Assembly: GCA_020698575.1 (NCBI GenBank)
Contig: CM036243.1
Coordinates: 14,747,903 to 14,811,902 of the forward strand
Origin: Bostrychus sinensis
Taxonomy: Eukaryota; Chordata; Actinopteri; Gobiiformes; Eleotridae
Reading direction: 5' to 3'
DNA length: 64,000 bases
The notes beneath the pieces were generated by a model that ran no database searches, was not told the origin of the DNA, and was given only the letters and a program-made list of their open reading frames with translations. Position 1 is the first letter of the stretch. The number at the start of each line of letters is the position of its first letter. The translations under genes were made by a program, and so were the position numbers. Shown one piece after another: positions 45,051-57,464 of this stretch.

Positions 45051-48000
45051 TCATAACATGTGCATATATCATTTTGAATAGTGACACTTAAAAATTGCTT
45101 TGAGGCACTACTACACACTTTCCCAAGCATTAATACTACAACTGCATTGTCCTCTCCTGTCCTTGGATCCCACCTGTCCATTGTTTTCCAAAGCCAAGAA
45201 TTGTGTTTAACTGGAGCATAAAATCCAGCCTCTCTACCTTGTCCCCTTAACTCCAAATCTCTAACCTGCACCTACCCTTTACCCTCAAAGCCCAAAATAG
45301 TGTGTGTGTGTATTTTGTGTACGTGTATTTAAAAGTAAGGAAGCATGCGTGGTTAAGGGCAGGAGGAAAATGAGGACATATGGCGGTGAATTCCCTGAGA
45401 AGCCACCTAAAACACTGCAGGATTCGGGGCATAAATCACCCAGATTGCTGAAACGCACAGGATAACTCTGCACTTATGTTTATGGTTCTGCGTGTGTATG
45501 TGTGGATTCACAATATTATGGGATGTAAATCTGTTTTTATGGTCACTTGTAGAGAGTTCTTTATATTTATGACAAAGATAAAAATGCCATAATTTGTCAG
45601 TAATGGAGAGTTAGGTTCTGTCAAGAGAGCTAAGCTAAGCATTGTGTTGTTTGTTTGGTTGTTAAATACACTTAAGTGACAATTTGCTATTAATGTGTAC
45701 ATGTGTAAGAAATTGTCCATAGGTGGGTCAGTTGGTTGTTAAGGGGTTCTAAGCAAAGGTTGTGGCTTTTGGTTGGTCCATTGTATCCGAGCTGCCAAAA
45801 ATATTTTCAGGAATTAAAAAAAAAAAAACACAAATAAACAAACATCTACAAAAGATTATTGGTAATTGAGTCATAAATCATTTGGTGTTGTGAAATATGG
45901 GTCCCCTGATAAAGGACTACTTTTGTGGGGTTTTGTTGAGGTGTACCACAAATGAAGCTATAGTCTGGCCAAGGTGCCCAGGGTCCTCCTCTTGGTCAGA
46001 CACAAATATACTTTTCCCCTTTTAACAGCAGACCAGAGGCACTCCTGTCTTCTTGATGTACAACTTGTGATAGAAAATTTTATTTACCTACCTATTTACC
46101 CTTAGATGCTCACATAATCAAGCAATCCATTCTCTAATACTCAAGATCAGAAAAGGTATGCTGTAAATTGGTCACTATGGGGACCTAAGCTGTAGCCTGT
46201 TCACCTTATTACAAAATTATAACGTAGATCTTGCTTTTCAGACATTTATTTTTCAGTCATTCAAGTTTTCAGTCATTTCAGTTGTTTTCAGATTTAGAAA
46301 GACGTTGCATGTTTGGCTTTAAATATTATTACAACTATTTATTTAATGTCGCTGCATATTTTCACAAAAACAAAACAAAAAAAGAAAACTGAAAAGCACG
46401 ATGACACATAACACTTGCCTTCAGCATCAGTACAGGATGTGTGGGCCATGGATCAAATGCTTCTTTAACGCCTTGGGAATTAGAGCAGTCTTGGTTTGTA
46501 ATAGGGTTAAAATTTGCCTTGTTGGGGTTTGGGTTAAATCCCTGGGAAGTAACTGTAACTGGGACAATCAATTCATGGGTCAATGAGACTTTCCCCAAAT
46601 GCTGAGAGTGCCAACATTTGTGCGTGGTTGTGCTTGGACACCTGCGCTTGCCTGGTCTGCCTCCGAGCCAGTCTTGGTCAGTCAGCCTGATCACACACAT
46701 TTATTTGCATTTGTGTGGCCGCATGCACACTCAGAGTTACATCATGAGCACTGTGTTGTTCCTATTCCTATGGGGACATGTGGGCGATTTGCATATACAC
46801 CATGGTGGAGCTGCTCTACAGAATTTGGCCCACAGCTCTAGTTCCCACTCCCCACTCCCTCCCCACAGCATCTTTTTCAGGTTCAGTGCAGGTTCTCTAA
46901 TGCTATCACTCTAACCATATGGTGGGAGCATCAGTTAAATTGCTGCTGTTTCAGCGCTGCTTGTCGTGTGTGCAAATCACACACTCACATACTTTGGCTG
47001 GCCTGTGTACAGACCCAAACAAAGCCATATGGCCTTCTCTTTCTTCATTTACTGTTTGTAACCCCTGTGCGGCAGAAGGACAAGCAGCAACACCTGTTTA
47101 TGAAGCATGCAGAGGTGGCTAGAGTAGACAAAATCTGTAAAAGTAAAAATACTGTTACTAAAGGGACAGTATGCATTTTTAACATGCTTTGGAGGAAAGC
47201 TGTATACACCTAATAGCAAATAACAACATAGGTTTTATTATCAAGCAATCCAGTCACAAGGGGTGGACTTTTTGTGCCAGTTCCAAGCCTGGATAAATGA
47301 AGAGGATTGCGTCAAGGACAGGCCTATGCCAAATAAATATGCTATGCATCATTGTGCTCTCTCATACTGGATTGGAGATAGATGGGGGCAGATTCCTTGC
47401 TGAGGTGACCCTAAGGAAGAAGAAGGTCAAAAACCAAAAGAAGAAGACTTTATTACCAAGGATATTCTTAAAATAAATGTTTTGGACAATCATTGCATTG
47501 CAGACATTCAGTTTTACCTATATGTTAAAATTATGAATGCTCACACTGGCTGTTGGTTGTAAATATTTAATTGGTGGCAGCCAAAAATGTTACTGGGCAT
47601 GCTAGCATTCACTATGTCTGCTTACATTTAAAAATGGCATCAAAAAGAAAACAGCTATAGCTATAATAGAAAAACAAAACAAAACAGAGGGAGTAAAACA
47701 TGAATCAATACTGGGAATGCATTCACACAAGGTTTACGTAAGAAGAAAATTATAATTAGTCTAACACAGCAGCAAGTATTTCAGCATTTTAGCCTTTTTG
47801 TTTGATTCCTAAATTAAAAGTAGGTTGGTAAGGGCCATGTTTGTTTCCAAGCATTGCCCTTTATGACGTATAGACTGTATACTATATAAATATTCAAAAT
47901 TGAAAATATTTGCTCATGAGAAAGAGCATTTACACTATGACTACTTGCATGTGTAGTGCAGAATCATAGCCCTGTTGCTCAAAGATTAATTATAATACCC

Positions 48001-48763
48001 GTCAGTTATTTTTGGTGATATATTATGTGCCAGTAGACAATAGAGTAATAATCAAATGTTGCAGAGGTACAAATTGTTTTCCATGCCCTAAATGTAAATG
48101 AGCTGACAACACAGCTCTAGTATTTCAGTTGCCAGCTAAAGTGGTGCACAGTGGCTAATTCACAGGTCTGAGGTCAGCCACTTTTCCCACACATCCGCAC
48201 CCTCCCTGTCCAAAGCCACTTACTCCCCACCAGCAGCTATATAGGATGACCGAATGAAATTAAATTATGAGATTAAATTAAATTCTGCATCTTATCAGCA
48301 ATGCCGTGCTGCCGATGCACTTTTCTGGAGTATGGATCCATTCCTTGCTTGCATGCTTTTTAGTCATGTAAAAAAAAAAAAAAAAAAAAATCATTGGGTG
48401 TACCTAGGAGCAGACTGTGCATCTCACTTCCTTACTGGTTAGTGTGTGTGTGTGTGTGTGTATGTGGGGTGTGTTTAGTAAGGAACACGACTGGAGATGT
48501 TTCCTTTCCTCCTAGCCATTAGAAGGGGCTCATATAACCAGCTTGTGGGCCTGGGAGAGAGACACACTCTATAAATACACACCACTTAAGGGCCTATGGG
48601 GGACCTGCTCCACACATACACACACTTCCTCCTCCAGCGCTATACTTCAGGACTCCCTATTAGGCCTTCAAATGGATGTTTATGCTTCTGCCTAATAGGA
48701 ACAGGCCCTGAAAAACTGTATCTGAGAAAAACAGCAAGGTCAATAATGTTATGCTGAAAATAC
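45051..48763. other. intergenic sequence
   Basis: No supported gene. The minus frame 46362-46700 (112 codons) and plus frames 46599-46914 show no domain. 47100-47165 carries a dispersed GTAAAAGTAAAAATACTGTTAC-type repeat fragment. An A run lies at 48370-48390 and a GT tract at 48441-48460. Confidence 0.5.
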
Positions 48764-49214
48764 ACTGACTGGCCACTTTATTAGGGACACCCTGTGCTTA
48801 ATAAAGTGACCACTGGCCTGCTGTGGTCTTCTAGCCCATTTGCTTCCAGGTTCCTCATTGTTATCATAATTTTTTTTTTCTGTGTATCAAAAAAATAAAT
48901 AAATAAATACGTTTTATGATGAGTAATTATTTGAGTTACTGTTGAACCAGTCTAACCATCTCTGACCTCCGACGTCAACAAGGTATTTTCACCACCAGAC
49001 TGGATATTTTCTCAGGTTGGGACCATTCCCTGTAAACACTAGAGATGGTTGTGTGTGAAAATCCCAGTAGATCAGCAGTTTCTGAAATACCCAGACCAGT
49101 CCATGTCACATTTCATATCACTTAAATCCCCTATCTTTTCCATTATGAGGGACTTTAGCAGGTTTGTATACAACATGCCGTGTAATAGCTATATCTAATA
49201 AAGTGGCCAGTGAA
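48764..49214. mobile_element. TIR element (ACTGGCCACTTTATTAG ends)
   Basis: ACTGGCCACTTTATTAGG at 48768-48785 is mirrored by CTAATAAAGTGGCCAGTG ending at 49212. The interior contains TCAGCAGTTTCTGAAATACC-type blocks typical of this widespread fish repeat, and an A/T simple repeat at 48867-48910. Non-coding. Confidence 0.75.
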
Positions 49215-50076
49215 TATTTAGCATCTATAATAATAATGGTTCTGTTATTGCTTACCTTTACAATTTTGCATTACACATTGATTAGCTAAATGAAAGGAAA
49301 TTTGCCATTCACTGTTCGTAAAGGACATTTTAAAAGTTCAACATTTTTTCAAAGATGTTTTTTTCTTGCTACATGCTGGTGTGCCTTTAGAAGCTGGAAT
49401 GGAGATAAAACTGCGAAACAGATGTCCCTGTTGTCCTTCTGGCCCGCATCTATTTGTGTATGTGTGTGTTTTCTACAAACCCCTGTGCCATTAGTATTTT
49501 TAGTCTTTTAGCACCTTGTTTCGGCAGCATGTTCGCTACTTTCTTCCAGTGCAGCGGTGATGGTTTGAGTACTCATACATGCACGCTAATATAGGGCACA
49601 GAGACAGACAGTGGTGCAAGTTCTGACATACACTCCATTATACACACTTTAAAGTGGAGTCCTTGCTTGTGACGATGGTCTTTGGAGATCTGGCGTCCTC
49701 TCTTCACCTGGCCCTAGGCATCTTCGTTCCTACAACTCCAATGTCAAGCTTGTTTAGTTTTTTTCTGTCTGCCCATTTAGTCCATCCCAGTAGAGTTCGT
49801 GTCAGTCTGTCTCTATCTGTGTCCAGACTCCACTAGGCTGTTTGTGTATTTCATCAAAGCCTGCTTGTCCTAATAGAAGGGCCATCTGCCTATCTGTGGT
49901 TCTGTCCATCTGTTTGTCCACACATATGCATGCCAATCTCCCAGTGCCCTCTCTCTCTCCCTGGCATTTATCAATCTCACTGCTCATTTCTCACACAGTC
50001 TGGACTTTGGATTGTCTGATATCAGTCCGTACATCTGCTTGTCTTTGAGTGTGAGCGCAAGAGGTGACGGTTAATT
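49215..50076. other. intergenic sequence
   Basis: No gene or repeat recognised. Rich in TCTGTCTGTC words at 49765-50040. Confidence 0.5.
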
Positions 50077-50222
50077 ACCAAAACGCATGTATAAGTGAAT
50101 TGGTTAATCTAAATTGAGAGTGAATTGTTGTCTGCACTAAATGGTTCAGGGTGTACCCCATCTCAGACCCAAAGTTGATCCATGACTCTTAATAAGGAAT
50201 AAGATCATGAAAATTAATCTGG
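50077..50222 (+). mobile_element. degenerate 3' part of the tRNA-derived SINE family
   Basis: TTCAGGGTGTACCCCATCTC, AGACCCAAAGTTG and ATAAGGAATAAGATCATGAA follow the 3' body of the copies at 44.8 and 22.6 kb. The head is absent. Confidence 0.6.
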
Positions 50223-50405
50223 AAAAAAAAACATGCTTTTCGTTAAGTGTAAATCCTGACAGTGAATTCAACTAACAGTTTCTCATTGATAAAATTTGTA
50301 CCTAAAGGATTTAAAAAATGAAAATGGATGTGCTGACCTTATGCATTAGTATGGAGTCCATTTCCTTTTGAACATATCCTAGATCAATTTGACTGGTAGA
50401 AGTCA

Positions 50406-50426
50406 TGACCTTTTGACCTCTGACCT
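50406..50426 (-). promoter_or_regulatory. three AGGTCA half-sites in tandem (DR1 plus DR2)
   Basis: On the minus strand three exact AGGTCA hexamers follow one another with spacers of one and then two bases (50421-50426, 50414-50419, 50406-50411). A one-base-spaced pair is the consensus for RXR heterodimers with PPAR and for HNF4/COUP-TF; a two-base spacer suits RXR-RAR. The site is a strong match by sequence. Whether it is used is unknown, and no gene lies near it in the window. Confidence 0.45.
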
Positions 50427-51711
50427 TCCTATTGACCCATTGACTTATTGACAAAATGTAGCCATTGACTCGGAGCTAGCAAGCCATTCGGGCATTGGTG
50501 GCTGAATGCTAGTGAACTTAAAGGGTCACCAACTTTTTTTTTTTTTTTTTTGCACTCAAGGAAAACTGTTTAACCAATATTAAGTCCAAATTATAATAAG
50601 GATGGACTGGTGAATAAACAGCAGACCTTAGGATGCCAAAACTTTTATCATCAAAGATTTTTATTGTACACAGCCTGTACCAACAACCTTTGGCCCTAAC
50701 ATGTATGCATATGTTCAGGTCTGTTCATCTACTTCCGCATTAGAATAAGGGAGGCTGTATTTGTCTTTGGTCTACTCAGCTTGTGCTGAATCATTGGCAG
50801 CCAAAAACAATCTTTTTAATGATTTTTATGTATTAGAAGTTGGACGTAGATGTTTTATAGCAAAGTGATAATTGCTGCTTGTATGTAGGTTCCCAATGTG
50901 CAAATTACTATTGGAAGTGCCAGCACTACATCAATAATGATGCAACAGTATGGATTTATTCACTTATATGAAAACACTTATATGAAGACAGTGTTTATCT
51001 AAGTCCAAAAAACACTGTAGAAAGCAGAATAAAAAGAGTAGGTAGGCAAAGAATACTGTAATTTATGTAAAATTATCGTGTTACTGCAAGTTCAAAAAGT
51101 TTGCACAGATGTTCTTATCTAAACCAATATGCAGTGTGTGGGCTTACATTATTAGAATGCTAATCAAATTGAGCAAACAGTATTTTTTCAAAACATGCAA
51201 AACAATTTTGTCATTAATTTAACTAAATGCATACAATTTATCAAAAAATTGTCACTTTAAATCCTGGTATCTTACATTACATTTGCTGTAAATCTTATGA
51301 GAAATGCAATGCAAGCCCACAATGTTTTTAGACATGAAGATATATCATGACACTGTATTGTTCATTGTATTCCCATATGCTGCCCCATTGTATAGGGATT
51401 GCCTGTGTTACTTTATGCATAGAGTGCTGAGGTGGGGATGAGCGTAGGTGAGATTTATTAGAGTACAGCAGCATAGGAAAGTGGAGAAGAGTGAACACAA
51501 ACAATAATATCCTTGAGCAGTTCACGACACAGCGCAGCAAAACCCCAACAGTATTAATTCATTTTTACATGAACTCAAACACATTTTCAGGGTCATCCAG
51601 GTGGTTGAGTCAATACGAGGAGATGAGAAACACCTTGATCAGACTGCCTTTGCTCTGCGATGCATTGCAGGCCTAATGCATCAACAAGACAACATATTCA
51701 GACAGTGGTGG
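50427..51711. other. intergenic sequence
   Basis: T run at 50535-50552. No gene or mobile element recognised. Confidence 0.5.
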
Positions 51712-52115
51712 GAGAAGTAATGAGCATCTGTACTAAAGTAAAGGTACAGTTACTTATACGGTATCTATCTCTCTTATACGATGTACAGTACATATTGTGT
51801 GTAAAGCTGACTTAAGTAGAAAGCATTGCTACTACAATTACTACTACTGCAATTACTACGTCTACTAGAACTGCTAATACTACTACTATTACTACACTAC
51901 TACAATTACCACTTCTGCCACTACCGCTGCTATTATTATTACTAATTACCACTAATATAACTTTTCATATCACTATTCACTTTGCCACCAAGGTAAAAAA
52001 TACATAGTTTAAAAAGAAATAGAAAGAGTACTACTTACAAAGTGTAGCCTATCTAAAACTTGTTCATAGATTACTTACTAAAGTACTTAGTTACTTCCCA
52101 TCTTTGCCTCAGGGC
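51712..52115. repeat. dispersed AGTAACT/AGTACTT repeat with internal (ACT)n array
   Basis: The outer parts are inverted-like: GTGGTGGGAGAAGTAATGAG...CTAAAGTA on the left and ACTAAAGTACTTAGTTACTTCCC on the right. Between them is an impure ACT trinucleotide array (51828-51945). Related fragments are at 14.8, 47.1, 56.6 and 58.0 kb. Confidence 0.6.
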
Positions 52116-52437
52116 ATGTTGTAAACTAACTTAACCAAATTAGGAAATAACAAGTGAAGAAAAACATACAAGACATTAACATGGTTGGGATGACCTCCTG
52201 TAGCGAGAACTTATCTTTTCAGAGAATTGAGATGAGTGTGGTGAGGTAGGAGTGAGCTAGAGCAGGATAAAAGGCAGACTGGCTGGTACACCTCAGGCTG
52301 CACCTCAGGGCGATGACACTCGGGTTTGAGGTGCTCTGAAGCGCCATCACTACACTTTAGAAACAGTATATCATGTCAGATAGCAGACAGTATAGTGCAG
52401 TAACTCACATTTGAATGGTCTAGGTGAAAGTATGTGG

Positions 52438-52473
<36 letters not shown>
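52438..52473. repeat. (GT)n microsatellite
   Basis: About 16 uninterrupted GT units, followed by T-rich low complexity up to 52514. Confidence 0.95.
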
Positions 52474-52474
<1 letters not shown>

Positions 52475-52612
52475 TTTTTGTGTTTTTATTTTTTTTTGTT
52501 ATTTTTTTTTTTTTGTAAAATTGTTTAATACACTATAAGCATATAGTTGTAGGACTCATTTGTAAAAACAACTTTCTTATTTTATCTAGGCTTTATTGTC
52601 AAGCTCCAATTC

Positions 52613-53137
52613 TGTCATGTTCCATGTTTCTGTCTGTGTCTTCTTCTGTGTCCATGTCTTGTTTTCCCTGTGTTTTATTTTGATGTCTAGTCAGTCCTTG
52701 TGTTTTTCTCTTTTACTTCCTGCCTCCTGTGTTTCCCGCTTGTTTGATTGCCTGCCCCACCCTAATGTGTTTCTAACCCTAACCCGAGACAGTGTTCAAG
52801 GCCATTTTTCCGAATCGGAGGTTGGATTTTTCGAGATTCTGATGTATCATGAATGTGGCATTAGTGTGTTCTCTTCAGTTCTTTGTCATGTCATTGTCAG
52901 TGTCTTGTCATGTCTGAGTCTGAGTGTGTGCCTGGTCCATGTCCCCCAAGTTCCCCATTGTCTTCTTCTCTGCCTTTTTTGGTATTTTTGTTTTTTGAGC
53001 ATTTTTGTGTTTCTTTTAGTAGATGGATTTGGATTTTTGACTTTTTTTCTCTTTGTTTGGTTTTATTAAAGTTTCTCGTCCTGCAATCCTGCCTTTTTGG
53101 GTCTTTTTCCCACTGTGTCCATCCCCACTTTATGACA
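52613..53137. mobile_element. T/C-rich non-autonomous element, copy 2
   Basis: Begins TGTCATG and ends TATGACA, an inverted pair. The interior matches 37691-38012 in the first 160 bases (CCATGTCTTGTTTTC, TTTCCCGCTTGTTTGATTGC) and at the end (CCTGCAATCCTGCCTTTTTG). An extra middle part of about 200 bases starts at a short CTAACCCTAACCC word (52773-52785). The 157-codon frame across it is T-rich and shows no protein family. Confidence 0.65.
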
Positions 53138-53194
53138 CATTTTTTGGTTTACACTAATTGTCAACACTGATATAGAAACCTCATTACAAAAAAG

Positions 53195-53445
53195 CGAGGT
53201 CATGCAAAATGTAAAATAAACATCACAGTCCTTTGACAATACCATAAATACCCTTTTTATTCACAATAGAACAAAAACAGCATATGAGGTGTTGATATTT
53301 TTGCAGAAACATATCTCAAAAAAGTTGGGACAAAGCAACAACAAGCTGGAAAAAGCTAATAAAATACTAATAAAAACAGATTAGCAATTTGCAACAAATT
53401 AGGTTAATTGGCAGCAGGTCAAATACCTGTCTGGCTAGAGTCAAA
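53195..53445 (+). mobile_element. Tc1-like element, left end
   Basis: GCAAAATGTAAAATAAAC, TATTCACAATAGAACA and CTCAAAAAAGTTGGGACA followed by TTAGGTTAATTGGCAGCAGG match in order the left end and leader of the fish Tc1 family also seen at 13612-13925. The transposase part is gone; the sequence turns into an ATT microsatellite. Confidence 0.7.
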
Positions 53446-53482
53446 ATATTATTATTATTATCATTATTATTATTATTATTTT
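53446..53482. repeat. (ATT)n microsatellite
   Basis: Trinucleotide array with one ATC interruption, joined to the truncated Tc1 element. Confidence 0.9.
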
Positions 53483-54649
53483 AGCTTCACTGCATTAAAA
53501 ACAGGCATTACTCTGTGTGCAAAATGAAGTTGTGTCATATTTATATTTTGATTCATCTGATCATAGGACAGATTAGAACAGCTTTGGCCCAAATAAACAA
53601 TTATGCGCTGAGCAATTGGCTCTCCTCTACTCACACTTTTGAACAACCTCCTATACATCATTTTCCAAATGCTGATTGCTTGGTATTCATTCTTGAATGT
53701 CTTAGCAGATAAAGCAGATATAGTGTATTTTAAGAAAGCCAAAAGCTTGTGTATGCATGTGTTTTTAATCTTATCCATCCAGTTCGACAGATGTTAAACA
53801 ACTCGAATGCACTTAGAACCATTATCAGTAATTTTGCTCATGATTACTCACAAACTAAAACAGATGATAACAAAAAAACTGAACAGAATGAAAAGAATGT
53901 TGTACCTTTCAGAAACTGCACCATTGTCTCGTGTGTAGGAGTGTACATGTGAGTGCCTGTGTAATTTTTTTTTTCTTTTTTAACAAGTGGTGATCCATTA
54001 CTTTGTCAGCTCTTTCCCATGATACTTCACAGCAACAGGAACACTGTGTCTAAAGAAAATGACTTCATCCGCTAGAAGACAATACCACCTCATTCCTTTA
54101 TTTCCCTTCCGGTGCCTCTCACTATTTCCAGCTCCCATTTATACCTTTATATTGTGCTCTACGCTCGGCTCCATCTCTATCACTATCTATCTCTCCACCT
54201 TTACCTGCAGATTTGTTGCAGCAGTCCAATTTTCTCTCTTTAGTTTTCTCTTTGTCTCATATGCAACAGTGATATGTCTCCTAAATGAGCTACGCTGCGT
54301 CCTGCTTTTTACATAATTGTGAGGTGGCACTTGCAGAATCTGTTTCCCTGACTGTGTTTTCATTTTATTCTGTTCACCCGCTGCACATAGTTTAATATAG
54401 TACAGTCATTAGCATTAACCATCTCACTAGCCCGGAGCTAACTGACCTTCCTCACACTTTGTGAAATACAGCTTACTTTGTATAAACTTTTACAGACATA
54501 ATATAAAATAATGTGGGTATATATTCTTGTTACTGAGTTTTCCATTGTCAGAAAAATGTGGATTTCCATTGGTTTCATTATTTCCCTATATGACAGGGGC
54601 TATTTTTGGTCATTATGCTGTGTTGTCATAATACTACAATACACAAGAC
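53483..54649. other. intergenic sequence
   Basis: The first 200 bases (TTCACTGCATTAAAAACAGG onward) may still derive from the Tc1 family at 53.2 kb. The rest is AT-rich without gene or element. Confidence 0.45.
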
Positions 54650-54925
54650 ATTTATCTTTATATAGCTCAATATCACAACAACAGTTGCCTCAAAGGAGTT
54701 TATAGAGACTATTCAAGACAACATCCCCGTCCTTGGACAATCCATCAGGGTAAGGAACAAACTAAAACAAAAGTGTGCGGGATGTGGGGGGCATCCTGGG
54801 GGTGAAATGGACGAATCATGACAGGACGGTAGGTCATCCTAATGAAGGGTGCTGGGAAATAACAGACTGCAGAGAGGAAGGGGAAAACCCAAGTCACTGA
54901 AGAGGTCACTGAGGAGGCTGCAGGT
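54650..54925 (+). mobile_element. dispersed fish repeat (CAATATCACAACAACAG type)
   Basis: TATAGCTCAATATCACAACA followed by GTTGCCTCAAAGG is shared with 58098-58500 (CAGCCCAGTATCACAACAAA, GTCGCCTCAAAGG). It then runs through GGTAAGGAACAAACT and GGGGAAAACCCAAG blocks. Class uncertain; non-coding. Confidence 0.6.
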
Positions 54926-54935
54926 GGAGTTATTT

Positions 54936-55440
54936 TACATGAGTTAGTGTTGTAGTCAAGTCCAGAGTTTGAGACTGAGCCACTAAAGACTCAAATTGAG
55001 CCAGAAGAGTTATTAGCATTTGAAGTTGGAGTCTGAGTCCAAGTCTGAATCAGCAAAAATTATATCGTCTTTTGAGTTGAGTTGCGAGCCTGAGTCGAGT
55101 CCATTTTACTTTGGAAAAGTGTCTTGAGTCCAGTCTGAATCAAGTTGAGTACAAATGAACTGAAGGTGAGTGTAAGTCTGGGTCAAGTCACTAAAATTAA
55201 TATACTTGCAAGTGCATTACTTGTTGACATGAGTTGAGTGGGATATTAGTTTTGTAAAAACCTTTTTTATAACACTTGAATGTAGTGTGGTGCTGTCTCT
55301 GTTTTTAGAATAAAAAGCAAACTAAACTCGAGTGAAATGCAAGTGTCTGAGTCCAAGTTCGAGTTATTGGTCCTAGAGCAGTCACAAGTCCTGATCTGTG
55401 AGAAGAGATGAGCACAAGTCAGAGTTTTGAGTCTTTTTGC
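54936..55440. repeat. degenerate GAGTC-rich minisatellite-like repeat
   Basis: Built from diverged units around GAGTCCAAGT/GAGTTGAGTC, densest at 54955-55190 and 55325-55440, with an unrelated piece between. Likely an interrupted copy of a fish DNA repeat with GAGTC-rich ends. Confidence 0.6.
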
Positions 55441-56577
55441 ATCTTTGGAAAGTGGACCATGCTGGAAATGTTTGTGCAGAACTGTGGCAAAAGAAACTGT
55501 CCTCACCAGCCATTATACTCCGATGAAAACAAGGCCAAAAGCATTCATGCATAAGAGCAGAATTATCTGCAGAATACAGCTGTTTTGTGATAAATAAATA
55601 AAACAGCATATAGGAACCAGGCATCACATCTATATTTGTTCTCTTTTCAGCTTAGTTTTTGTGCTAATTCTGCAGTCTGTTTGTTTAATCAATAATGAAT
55701 CAGTTTGTCAAGTGTTCCTCATAGACAGACATTTCCTGTTCTTGAGAGGAACTACCTTCAGCACTGCCAGATACAGTCCCTGTCCCAGTCTATTTCATAT
55801 TTTATTACAACTGTAAAACAACACAAATGGAAAAAAATACTTTACAGGTTCAAGGGTTTCAAGGACTTATTTGAGTGAGCCATTTTTTATTTAGATTGAA
55901 CTAGTGTAGTCTCTGAAGTGGGCATCTTTTGTAAATGATGCATAAAAGTGTTGGATCTGAGAGGCATGATTTCAAAAGACCTTATTCAAGATTCAAGAAT
56001 ATTGTGATTCATTTTACTGAATCACAATGTTACTGGTGATATCAGATATGACAATGGTCTTTGGGGAGTCCTTTTGCCATGACATCATTCACAGGTAAAT
56101 ACCAACACCTCACTCATTTACCTTGAACTCATTGTATCTGGTTTTCCCTCCCACCATGGTGCCAGGCCAGCTGTGCCGTCTCTAATATAGTGGTTGAATG
56201 GAAAAATGCATATGAGGTAGATGTAAATGCCAAAGTCTCACAGCGGGGACACAGATGACAGACAGACACAGTGCATGAAGAATTATGACTGAGATGGAAA
56301 TTTGTTTAATTATTCATTTCTAAGAGAGTAAATAAAACCTTTCATGGAGCGATGGCAGTCCTGGTGAATAAACTATTTACATTCATCACATTGGTAAAAG
56401 CACAGATAAAATGAGGGACGTCTGCATCTGTTCAATTAGAAAGATGAGAAATATTTAGCTCTTGGGCATGTTTCAAAGGCATTTAGTTTCTATTTTGTTT
56501 GTTTTGTTTTTTGTTTATCTGCTTTCATTTGTTTTTGTTTGTTTTTTGCTACAGGGCAAGATATTAGTAACAAACAA
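55441..56577. other. intergenic sequence
   Basis: No gene. T/GTTT-rich low complexity at 56490-56550. Confidence 0.5.
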
Positions 56578-56672
56578 ATGTAGAAGACGTGCTCAAAATC
56601 TGTACTGAAGTATAAGTACTGCTACTTCCTTATAATATTACTTACGTACGTAAAAGTAACTAAGAAAATAGA
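56578..56672. repeat. AGTACTT/AGTAACT dispersed repeat fragment
   Basis: TCTGTACTGAAGTATAAGTA and TACGTAAAAGTAACTAAG words link it to the family at 51.7 and 58.0 kb. Confidence 0.5.
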
Positions 56673-56979
56673 TATTGTGTAAACGTAAGAGTTTTTATCA
56701 TAGTGTTTCACTCCAACATGTAAGAAGAGCTCCGTAGAGAAAAATGCGACCAAAACAGCAAAGAAACAAGCAAAGTTGCATGGCTCTGCTTTAAACAAGC
56801 TGTGTTATCATCCTCCTAGTTGTCTACACCACGTATCAACATTCAATTTATGGCTATGACTAACAAAGAAAGGGCTTAATTCCATAGTGTCTGTATATAG
56901 TTACACAGAGAAACGGTACAAAAATTTAAAAAAGCATAAATAAAGAAAAACAAATCAATTTCAAACTGGAGAAATGCAT
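56673..56979. other. intergenic spacer
   Basis: Nothing recognisable. Confidence 0.5.
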
Positions 56980-57464
56980 TTAAAGGGTCTATATTATGCT
57001 TTTATTTATTTTTTTAAACCAATCTTGTTCACCTCTAGAACAGCATGACATTACCATTACCATAAAGAAACAGGTGAAGAGACCAGCAGAGTGCAGGAGA
57101 GTGCAGACTGCTGCAGTCTTATACAAAGAAGAAAAGGAACTTCACTTTCTTAAACTTTTTGTAAGAAAAAATAGCTGTGAGGAATTAGTAGAGACAGAGT
57201 TGTACACCGTTTTTTGGATAAAGGCATGAGAGCAGACTGGATGTAGAGGACTTATTGATTGGTCAGTGCTTCCTGGAGTGAGCGGGGGTTCGTGGAACCG
57301 AGCATTTTGAGGCCTCAGAAAGGCCGTGCCAGACAGTAGGGGACTGCTTAAGCATGTGTGAATGAAGCAAAACACAACTCCAACTCCTTATGTTTTTGAT
57401 GAGGGAACAAAATTATAACATAATGTAACAGAAAAGTCGATTTTGCATAATGTATTCCATTTAA
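56980..57464. mobile_element. TTAA-flanked miniature element (GGGTCTATATTATGC ends)
   Basis: TTAA at 56980-56983 and 57461-57464 bracket imperfect inverted ends: AGGGTCTATATTATGC on the left and, reversed, ATGGAATACATTATGC on the right. The 477-bp interior has no transposase. Ends of this type recur in teleost genomes. Superfamily (piggyBac or Kolobok) is not determined. Confidence 0.6.

Noticed and set aside
46362..46700. 112-codon minus frame and overlapping + frames near 46.6 kb
   Set aside because: No domain, no splice context, and open frames on both strands at once. Treated as chance.
52773..52785. Telomere-like CTAACCCTAACCC
   Set aside because: Only about two units inside a transposable element. 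Too short to suggest an interstitial telomere.
52596..53069. 157-codon + strand frame, the longest in the window
   Set aside because: It overlies a T/C-rich repeated element also present at 37.7 kb. The Ser/Cys/Leu/Val-rich translation reflects base composition and shows no family motif.
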